DNA from: RYN-428 sp035551995
GTDB taxonomy: Bacteria; Planctomycetota; Phycisphaerae; Tepidisphaerales; Tepidisphaeraceae
Length of the DNA stretch: 5,265 nt
NCBI GenBank assembly: GCA_035551995.1
Contig: DASZME010000063.1
Location: 1 to 5,265, forward strand
Direction: 5' to 3'
Shown here in pieces: positions 1-4,435 of the stretch; position 1 is the stretch's first letter; each line of letters begins with the position of its first letter. The notes under the pieces are model-generated. The model had not been told where the DNA came from. It saw only the letters and a list, made by a program, of their open reading frames with translations, and did not search any database. A program made the translations under genes and the position numbers.

Positions 1-43
1 GCAGCTTTGCCGTCGGCGATTCAAGAGGGTAGGTCTCCACCAC
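1..43 (-). CDS. Possible 5' end of an unidentified gene running off the left edge
   Basis: On the minus strand a reading frame stays open from a TAG near 188-190 to the window edge. It has no ATG. The only conventional start codons in it are two adjacent GTG codons at 43-41 and 40-38. Translation from there gives VVETYPLESPTAKL, which has an ordinary protein-like composition but which I do not recognise. No convincing Shine-Dalgarno sequence precedes the GTGs. A stretch of about 60 codons without a stop is not rare in DNA this GC-rich, so this may be non-coding upstream sequence. The sequence to the left is needed to decide. Confidence 0.2.
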   Translation of the reverse strand, partial: MVETYPLESPTAKL

Positions 44-635
44 ACTGGTTTGCGTGACTCGATCCGCGCTGGCGAGCGAGGATCGCCGAAAAGCGGGGGA
101 AAAATTCTTGGCGGTTGCTGAAAGTGCGAAAGTCAGGCTAACTCCGTTCTGAACCTTCGCCTCTCCGTATTTTCGACGCTCTCCTTCCTACGTTTCTAGT
201 TCTCGGCGTAGCCGTAACATTGCCATCGTTGGAAATCGCGCCACGCGACGGATGCATCGTCTGGCGACTCCGCCTGAGCGAACGCGCAGCGCGTCAAAAA
301 ACTCCCAAGTCTTTCACCGCGGCTTCGTGATGTCCTGCAGCGCCTGATTTATGCCCGCTCGCAAAAGAGGGCGGCGGTCCAACTCCGTCGGGCCGCGCGT
401 TTCAGATGCACGTCCCCGAATCCGACACGCGCCCAAATTTTCGCGCCCGACAAAGTTACTGGCGAAAGGACATCAAACAAGTAGAAGTAAGATTTTAGCA
501 GTATTATGTTCCATTGGAGTCTCGCGATATTAACCGATGGCGAACGCGAAGAAGAGTGGAACCTTTTTTTGCGTCAAGGGACAATCCAGTTATTTCGGAA
601 AAGATCGAGCTCAAACTCACGGGAGACGAAAAGGA
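44..635. other. Intergenic region without a convincing gene
   Basis: No reading frame here has protein-like composition, a good ribosome binding site and a recognisable family together. A 60-codon plus-strand frame at 351-533 is arginine- and serine-rich, has no Shine-Dalgarno sequence and looks like a chance frame. A perfect-arm hairpin lies at 60-85. On the plus strand TATTAT at 502-507 resembles a -10 box (5 of 6 matches to TATAAT), but nothing like TTGACA lies 16-18 nt upstream. It is at best a weak candidate promoter for the broken gene that starts at 636. Confidence 0.5.
60..85. repeat. Hairpin-forming inverted repeat
   Basis: CGATCC (60-65) pairs with GGATCG (80-85). After a single G/A mismatch (66 and 79), CGCT (67-70) pairs with AGCG (75-78) around a GGCG loop. 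This makes 10 paired bases in a 26-nt element. No T-run follows on either strand, so it is not an intrinsic terminator. It would lie in the leader of the possible minus-strand gene at the left edge. Function unknown; chance is possible. Confidence 0.35.
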
Positions 636-1675
636 ATGAGGCTATCTTCCTATCGGCGGCGGTGCGGTGCAGAACGATATTACTGCCACATCGAAACGCT
701 GGAAAGGCGACAGCTGCTCACCGCCATCGTCGTCAATTCGCCTAGCGAGCCGCCCAACTCGGCCCATTAGCCGATAACGGCGGGCAAACAAAAACGTTGC
801 TTCCACAACCCCAGAGCCCCGCCATCGGCCACGGCTCCGTCGCCTTGATTCCCGCCGGCGTCACCGAAGACCAGCGCGGCTTACCGCAAATCGTCGACGG
901 TGGCGTTGACATCGGCGCTGTTGAAACGCAGACGGGAAAAAGGACCGCTTCCGTATCTCCCGGGTTTGCACGCGTCAGCCTCCCGTCCACGGTAATTGCG
1001 GGGGCGAAGTTAAACGCGAAGTTACGAGTCGTGGTCACGAATCAGGGCGGCGCCTTCGCGGGCAATGTCGCCGTCAATATCTATGCCGACTCCGGCACGA
1101 GCCTCGATGGCGGCCAATTGCTGCTGGCGTCATCGGAAAAAAACGTTTCGCTGAAGTCTGGCGGAAGCGCGGTCTTCAACGCCGATATCAAGTCCCTGGC
1201 CAAAACCGCGGCCGGCGGCGCGTATCATCTGCTGGCCGAGGCCGTCGATCCCGGAGGCGCAACCAGCGTCACCGCGACGACGCAGACCATTGAGGTTGTG
1301 GCGCCATTCGTCACGCCCAGCGTCTCATTCGTCCTGTTGCATCCCGCCGTCGTTTATAGAGGCTCCGTCATCCGGCCACCCGGTCCGGACATTCGGGTGA
1401 CCGTCGGCAACAACGGCAACGTAACCGCGCGCGGGATCGATATCACCCTTAACCCGTCGGCGGACGGCGCAACGCCGGACGCGGCGATCGTCCTCGATCA
1501 ATTGACGCTGAACGCCGTCACGATCAAGCCGGGAAAAAAAAAGTCTTTTCGGATGATATTCGACGTGCAAGCCGCCGCCGGCGGAAATTTCTTGTTCGTG
1601 TCGGCGTCCTTCCAAGGTCCAAACGCAACGAACGTGGCCACCGCTACACTGTCAAACAATTCGTTCGTCCTTTGA
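636..1675 (+). pseudogene. Planctomycete exported protein (choice-of-anchor Q / CARDB), internally deleted and frameshifted
   Basis: The ATG at 636 lies 10 nt after GGGAG (621-625) and begins MRLSSYRRRCG..., leading to IETLERRQLLTAIVVNS. Basic residues followed by LExRxLLTA is the N-terminal signature of planctomycete exported proteins, and IVVNS is how the beta-helix part of choice-of-anchor Q proteins usually begins. This frame stops at 768-770. The next frame is open from 746 and reads LGPLADNGGQTKT (758-796), then SPAIG, DQRG and VDIGAVE, which is the conserved end of the same domain. The expected beta-helix of a few hundred residues between the two halves is absent and the frames differ, so an internal deletion with frameshift is inferred. 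An upstream in-frame ATG at 537 is less likely as the start because the signature would then sit unusually deep. The intact ancestor was probably a cell-surface or secreted protein. An assembly error at about 735-760 is the main alternative. Confidence 0.65.
797..1675 (+). CDS. C-terminal remnant: choice-of-anchor Q end plus two CARDB-like domains
   Basis: This is the surviving downstream frame of the broken gene, about 292 codons from a TTG at 797, although the frame is open from 746. The first 43 residues carry the choice-of-anchor Q terminal motifs SPAIG (7-11), DQRG (25-28) and VDIGAVE (37-43). Two immunoglobulin-like repeats of CARDB type follow. The first, roughly residues 58-147, contains LRVVVTNQGG and VNIYADSG. 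The second, roughly 155-292, contains IRVTVGNNGN and ends NNSFVL. CARDB domains are known as extracellular adhesion-type folds. Without the upstream part there is no signal sequence. There is no in-frame ATG before the middle of the second repeat and no Shine-Dalgarno sequence at the TTG, so independent translation is doubtful. A run of nine A (1534-1542) encodes part of PGKKK. The protein would be an automatic gene call; I regard it as a fragment. Confidence 0.6.
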   Translation: MLPQPQSPAIGHGSVALIPAGVTEDQRGLPQIVDGGVDIGAVETQTGKRTASVSPGFARVSLPSTVIAGAKLNAKLRVVVTNQGGAFAGNVAVNIYADSGTSLDGGQLLLASSEKNVSLKSGGSAVFNADIKSLAKTAAGGAYHLLAEAVDPGGATSVTATTQTIEVVAPFVTPSVSFVLLHPAVVYRGSVIRPPGPDIRVTVGNNGNVTARGIDITLNPSADGATPDAAIVLDQLTLNAVTIKPGKKKSFRMIFDVQAAAGGNFLFVSASFQGPNATNVATATLSNNSFVL

Positions 1676-1730
1676 TCTAAAGCTTCGGCGGGCGTCGCGA
1701 TGGCTTACCCTCTCGTCTCACTCGCTGACT

Positions 1731-2516
1731 TTAGCCTTCCCGCGGGAAATCCCACCGGCCGCCGCCAAAAAAGCATTCGGCGTTGGCGGTCGTAACCGCG
1801 TCAACCTGTTCCAGCGCCCATCCCTTCACCTTGCCGACGGTTTCCGCCACGTATTTGACCAGGCCCGGCTCGTTTACCTTCTGCTTGCGCATCGGCTCGG
1901 GCGTCAAGTAAGGCGAATCCGTTTCCACTAAAATTCGATCGGCCGGCGCCATCGCCACCACCTCGCGAAGCGCATCATTTTTTTTGTACGTGATCGGTCC
2001 GTCAAATCCCAATAAGTAACCGGCGTCCAGGATTCGCGAAGCTTCCGGGCGCGTTCCCGTAAAGCAATGAAACACAGCCCGCACCGCCGGAAAGTTGCGC
2101 AAATGGGCCAGAGTATCATCGATGGCCTCGCGGCTATGAATCACCACCGGCCGGCCAAGCTCAGTCGCCAGCCCCAGTTGAAATTCAAACACCTGATGCT
2201 GCTTGTCGCGCTGGGCATGTTGATGGAAATAATCCAACCCCATCTCGCCAAGCGCCACCACCGACGGATCATTCTGAATATCGCGAAGCTGGGGCAGATC
2301 GGCGATCTCGACGTTCTGCGAATAGTTCGGGTGAACGCCGACGACGCACCGGAGATTTGGCAATCGCCGGCATAACGCGATGGCGGCCCTCGCGTCGGAA
2401 AAATCCGTGCCGACGGTGATCATCCGCGCCACTCCATTGGCGGCGGCGCGCGTGAGAACGCCGGCAAGTTGCGATTGGAGCCGCGGATCGGTCAGATGAC
2501 AATGCGTGTCGATCAT
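1731..2516 (-). CDS. tatD: TatD-family metal-dependent hydrolase (DNase-like)
   Basis: The 261-residue protein has the full length usual for TatD/YcfH/YjjV proteins. These are TIM-barrel hydrolases of the amidohydrolase superfamily; several have metal-dependent 3'-5' exonuclease activity, though the physiological substrate differs between members. All metal ligands expected for the family are visible: His5 and His7 in IDTHCHL, Glu91 in GEMGLDYF, His127 in VIHSRE, His150 in FHCFTG and Asp200 in VETDSPYL. GVHP (60-63) and the NEPGLVKYVAE segment near residue 215 are also family-typical. There is no signal peptide, so it is cytoplasmic. The ATG gives the standard N-terminus; only a weak AGG lies 6 nt upstream (2523-2525). 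It follows the isomerase gene by 30 bp on the same strand and is probably co-transcribed and perhaps translationally coupled to it. The family assignment is firm, the exact paralogue (TatD, YcfH or YjjV type) is not. Confidence 0.93.
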   Translation of the reverse strand: MIDTHCHLTDPRLQSQLAGVLTRAAANGVARMITVGTDFSDARAAIALCRRLPNLRCVVGVHPNYSQNVEIADLPQLRDIQNDPSVVALGEMGLDYFHQHAQRDKQHQVFEFQLGLATELGRPVVIHSREAIDDTLAHLRNFPAVRAVFHCFTGTRPEASRILDAGYLLGFDGPITYKKNDALREVVAMAPADRILVETDSPYLTPEPMRKQKVNEPGLVKYVAETVGKVKGWALEQVDAVTTANAECFFGGGRWDFPREG

Positions 2517-2546
2517 AAGAAACCTGGCCGCAATACCTGCGTCGCG

Positions 2547-3437
2547 TCAGGACATCGACGCAAGCGCCTCGGCTTCGTCCGGCACATCTTCAATCTTTGC
2601 GCCCGTCTTCAGTTCGTCCACCAGGCGCTTCGCCCGTTCCTGCCGCTGGCCTTCGATATATTGCTGGCGAACCTCTTCGCGCACTGTTTCAAACGGCTTG
2701 GGCGCCGACGGCTTCCGTTCGGTCAGCTTGATCAGGTGAAAGCCGAAGCTCGAGGCGAAGACCGGACTGATTTCCCCCACTTCCATGGAGAAGGCGACCA
2801 ACTCGAATTCTTCGGTGAGTTCGCCGCGTTTGAAAAAGCCAAGATCGATATGCTCGTCGGCTTTGTCGGAATGTTTTTTGGCGATCTCGTCAAAGCCGGC
2901 CCCTTTCAAAAGTTCCCCCCGCGCTTGACGGAGGGTGGCGTAAGCCGCCTCGCGCTCTTCGCCGCGCTTGGGCGATTTTAGGATGTGCGACGCCCGCACT
3001 TCCTCGGGGGTCATGAATCGGTCGATGTTTTTTTCATAATAGCCAAGAAGCTGGTCTTCGCTGACGGCAATGTCGGCGCACATCTCGTCCATCAGCCGTT
3101 TGACGCGCAAATCGACCTCGACGTCATGGCGGACAAGGTCCATGTGGCTTGGCGAGGCGCCGGTGGCGGCATAAAACTGAACCTCGCCGCCATAGCGCTC
3201 GATCAGTTCAGCGACGGCGGCGTCCACCTGAGGCTCGGGAGTGGGCTCAAGCCGGCGTTTAGATTCCTGGGCGAGCAAGACCCGCGCGATGATGTTCTCG
3301 CGGGCATAGCCGCGAAATTCGTCGTCGCGTTCGCAACAGGAGATGTTCCCCAATCGCTCGAAGTATGTTTTGATCTCGGCGAATTCGGATTGGAGAATGC
3401 CGTCGTCGATCCGCTGGTCGTTGATGAGAAGTGCCAT
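2547..3437 (-). CDS. Cytosolic parvulin-type peptidyl-prolyl cis-trans isomerase (PpiC/NifM-like)
   Basis: This 296-residue protein has two parts. Residues 1 to about 140 are helical and charged, resembling the chaperone-like N-terminal region of NifM, SurA and PrsA proteins. Residues about 145-242 form a PpiC rotamase domain, seen in VRASHIL (147-153, His151), KKHSD (187-191), DLGFFKRGEL (198-207), the FELVAFSMEVGEISPVF stretch (211-227) and FGFHLIKL (231-238). These match the parvulin consensus. A charged helical tail of about 50 residues follows. Parvulins speed cis-trans isomerisation of peptide bonds before proline and aid folding. Unlike PrsA and SurA, there is no signal peptide or lipobox (it starts MALLINDQRID), so a cytoplasmic client is inferred. 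NifM matures nitrogenase iron protein, but nothing here points to nitrogen fixation. The ATG is supported by AAGG 6 nt upstream (3444-3447). It is the first gene of a probable operon with tatD. Confidence 0.9.
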   Translation of the reverse strand: MALLINDQRIDDGILQSEFAEIKTYFERLGNISCCERDDEFRGYARENIIARVLLAQESKRRLEPTPEPQVDAAVAELIERYGGEVQFYAATGASPSHMDLVRHDVEVDLRVKRLMDEMCADIAVSEDQLLGYYEKNIDRFMTPEEVRASHILKSPKRGEEREAAYATLRQARGELLKGAGFDEIAKKHSDKADEHIDLGFFKRGELTEEFELVAFSMEVGEISPVFASSFGFHLIKLTERKPSAPKPFETVREEVRQQYIEGQRQERAKRLVDELKTGAKIEDVPDEAEALASMS

Positions 3438-3443
3438 TGAAAG

Positions 3444-3447
3444 CCTT
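3444..3447 (-). promoter_or_regulatory. Ribosome binding site of the isomerase gene
   Basis: AAGG on the minus strand ends 6 nt before the ATG at 3437. The spacing is good and supports that start codon. The core is only four bases long. Confidence 0.5.
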
Positions 3448-3469
3448 GGGTTGATGGTGGCGACGCTGG

Positions 3470-3475
3470 ATTATA
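3470..3475 (-). promoter_or_regulatory. Candidate -10 box for the ppi-tatD operon
   Basis: The minus strand carries a perfect TATAAT here. A transcript would start near 3463, giving a leader of about 26 nt that still holds the AAGG ribosome binding site. No recognisable -35 hexamer lies 16-18 nt upstream (the sequence there is GC-rich, around CAACGC) and there is no TGn extension, so an activator or another sigma factor may be needed. Confidence 0.4.
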
Positions 3476-3520
3476 TCCGTCCGGGGGCGCGGGCGTTGCG
3501 ATCGGCGCGTCCGGCCCGGG

Positions 3521-3612
3521 CCGAATTCCCGAATACCCGAATTTTCAAACAGATACCAATGCCCCATGACCGAAACGCGAAACGCCGATCGCGAGGCTCG
3601 GAATATCCGACG
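3521..3612. repeat. Short-period tandem repeat block (CCGAATnn and CGAAACG units)
   Basis: Three 8-bp units run head to tail: CCGAATTC (3521-3528), CCGAATAC (3529-3536), CCGAATTT (3537-3544). About 25 bp further on, two CGAAACG units follow each other in the sequence CCGAAACGCGAAACGCCGA, and CGGAATATCCGA closes the block. Similar runs of 7-8 bp CGAA-type units occur between planctomycete genes, as I recall. The block sits between the divergent ppi and RRM promoters. Confidence 0.45.
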
Positions 3613-3674
3613 CTTGGCGGCCGGACGAGGCGGGAATTTTCCGACAAAAAATCGAAAATTCGCTGATTTTCTGA

Positions 3675-3704
3675 TTGCAATCGTCGCCAGCGCTTGGTTA
3701 GATT
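3675..3704 (+). promoter_or_regulatory. Probable housekeeping-type promoter for the RRM protein gene
   Basis: TTGCAA (3675-3680, 4 of 6 matches to TTGACA) is followed after 18 bp by TAGATT (3699-3704, 4 of 6 matches to TATAAT), or after 17 bp by TTAGAT. Transcription would begin near 3711, giving a leader of about 175 nt before the start codon at 3887. A long leader is common in cold-shock-controlled RNA-binding protein genes, but such control is only inferred here. Confidence 0.5.
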
Positions 3705-3876
3705 CGGGTTCGTAAAGGTGGCGGGTATCGTCGGTCAGCCTCAGGAAATGTCTCGTGTTCCTCATTTCTTCCTCCGTCTGTTCGCACCTCCCCCGCGTCG
3801 GTTGGCGTTTCAACCTCTTTCGTTTGGGCCCGGAAAGAATCCCTTGCAATTAAGCGGGCCGCTCTACCCATTTTTC

Positions 3877-3881
3877 AGGAG
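3877..3881 (+). promoter_or_regulatory. Ribosome binding site of the RRM protein gene
   Basis: AGGAG stands 5 nt before the ATG at 3887. It is the strongest Shine-Dalgarno match in the window and fixes that start codon. It agrees with high expression, as expected for an abundant RNA-binding protein. Confidence 0.85.
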
Positions 3882-3886
3882 ATCCG

Positions 3887-4315
3887 ATGGGTAAGAAGTT
3901 ATATGTGGGAAACCTGAGCTACCAAGTCGACAGCTCAGAGCTCGAACAGATGTTCGGACAGTACGGCCAAGTCACCTCGGCGCAGATCATCAACGATCGC
4001 GATACCGGTCGCTCCAAGGGGTTCGGATTCGTCGAAATGTCCAGCGATACCGAAGCCCAGGCAGCCATCGAAGCCCTCAACGGCCAAGAACATGGAGGCC
4101 GAGCCCTCACCGTCAACGAAGCCCGCCCCCGCGAAGAACGTAGCGGCGGCGGTGGCGGCGGCGGCGGTCGTGGCGGCTACGGCGGCGGTGGGGGCGGTGG
4201 GGGCGGCGGCCGAGGTGGATTCGGCGGCGGCGGCGGCCGTGGTGGATTCGGCGGCGGTGGCGGTGGGGGCGGCGCCGGAAGCCGCGGCGACCGTGGCGGA
4301 CGCGATCGCTACTAA
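3887..4315 (+). CDS. Glycine-rich RNA-binding protein with one RRM domain
   Basis: The 142-residue protein consists of an RNA recognition motif (residues about 4-82) and a glycine-rich tail. RNP2 is LYVGNL (5-10) and RNP1 is KGFGFVEM (44-51). The exposed aromatics Tyr6, Phe46 and Phe48 that stack on RNA bases are all present, as is the DRDTGRSKG loop (37-45). The tail from about residue 87 is almost pure glycine with RGGY and RGGF units and ends in a basic GDRGGRDRY. This resembles the Rbp proteins of cyanobacteria and plant glycine-rich RNA-binding proteins. Those bind single-stranded RNA and are often cold-induced; binding partners here are unknown. It has its own promoter, a strong AGGAG site and an intrinsic terminator, so it forms a single-gene unit. 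Tail length probably varies between strains because the coding DNA is a simple GGC/GGT repeat. Confidence 0.95.
   Translation: MGKKLYVGNLSYQVDSSELEQMFGQYGQVTSAQIINDRDTGRSKGFGFVEMSSDTEAQAAIEALNGQEHGGRALTVNEARPREERSGGGGGGGGRGGYGGGGGGGGGGRGGFGGGGGRGGFGGGGGGGGAGSRGDRGGRDRY
4204..4257 (+). repeat. 27-bp tandem duplication within the glycine-rich tail
   Basis: Two adjacent 27-bp units (4204-4230 and 4231-4257) differ at one base only (A at 4213, T at 4240). Each encodes nine residues of the RGGFGGG type. The unit lies inside a longer GGC/GGT tract (about 4141-4275), which is prone to gain or loss of units by replication slippage without changing the frame. Confidence 0.8.
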
Positions 4316-4352
4316 ACCGTAACCCTTCCCAAAAACACTCTGTTTCAACCGG

Positions 4353-4383
4353 GCATGGTCACTTCCAGTGACCATGCTTTTTT
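4353..4383 (+). terminator. Intrinsic terminator of the RRM protein gene
   Basis: GCATGGTCACT (4353-4363) pairs perfectly over 11 bp with AGTGACCATGC (4367-4377) around a TCC loop, and six T residues follow (4378-4383). It lies 37 nt after the stop codon. On the minus strand the hairpin is not followed by T residues, so it should stop transcription of the RRM gene but not efficiently that of the integrase coming from the right. Confidence 0.92.
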
Positions 4384-4435
4384 GCGTAATCCCGCCAGGC
4401 CGCCGGCTTCCAGCGGCCAGCCGTGAAAGACTTCC

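Larger units (their letters stand above)
3438..3886. other. Divergent intergenic region between the ppi-tatD operon and the RRM gene
   Basis: These 449 bp hold the minus-strand -10 box and ribosome binding site for the isomerase gene, a short-period repeat block, a small AT-rich inverted repeat (GAAAAT 3654-3659, ATTTTC 3666-3671), the plus-strand promoter for the RRM gene and its leader of about 175 nt. Frames in this stretch have no family resemblance. One of them, starting at ATG 3748, is open through the RRM start codon and is discussed as a possible leader peptide. Confidence 0.6.

Noticed and set aside
282..294. ACGCGC-A-GCGCGT inverted repeat
   Set aside because: The arms are separated by one base and cannot form a full hairpin; such short GC palindromes are expected by chance here.
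351..533. 60-codon plus-strand frame
   Set aside because: No Shine-Dalgarno sequence, Arg/Ser-rich composition typical of non-coding GC-rich DNA, no recognisable motif.
742..1038. 98-codon minus-strand frame
   Set aside because: It lies opposite the conserved choice-of-anchor Q motifs and CARDB start; no motif of its own.
2985..3440. 151-codon plus-strand frame
   Set aside because: It is antisense to the isomerase gene, which has conserved parvulin motifs; this frame has none.
3654..3671. GAAAAT / ATTTTC hairpin just upstream of the RRM promoter
   Set aside because: Only six mostly A-T pairs, no T-run and no gene ending nearby, so it is not a supported terminator or operator.
3259..3849. 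196-codon minus-strand frame spanning the isomerase start and the intergenic region
   Set aside because: Composition is Arg-rich and disordered, and it overlaps the isomerase coding region and the promoter region in another frame.
3935..4375. 146-codon minus-strand frame
   Set aside because: It is antisense to the RRM gene. Its Ala/Thr-rich product is just the complement of the GGC/GGT repeat.
4353..4377. 11-bp perfect palindrome near the integrase as a possible attC or recombination site
   Set aside because: It lacks the paired GTTRRRY / RYYYAAC boxes and bulged bases of attC, and the T6 run directly after it fits an intrinsic terminator.
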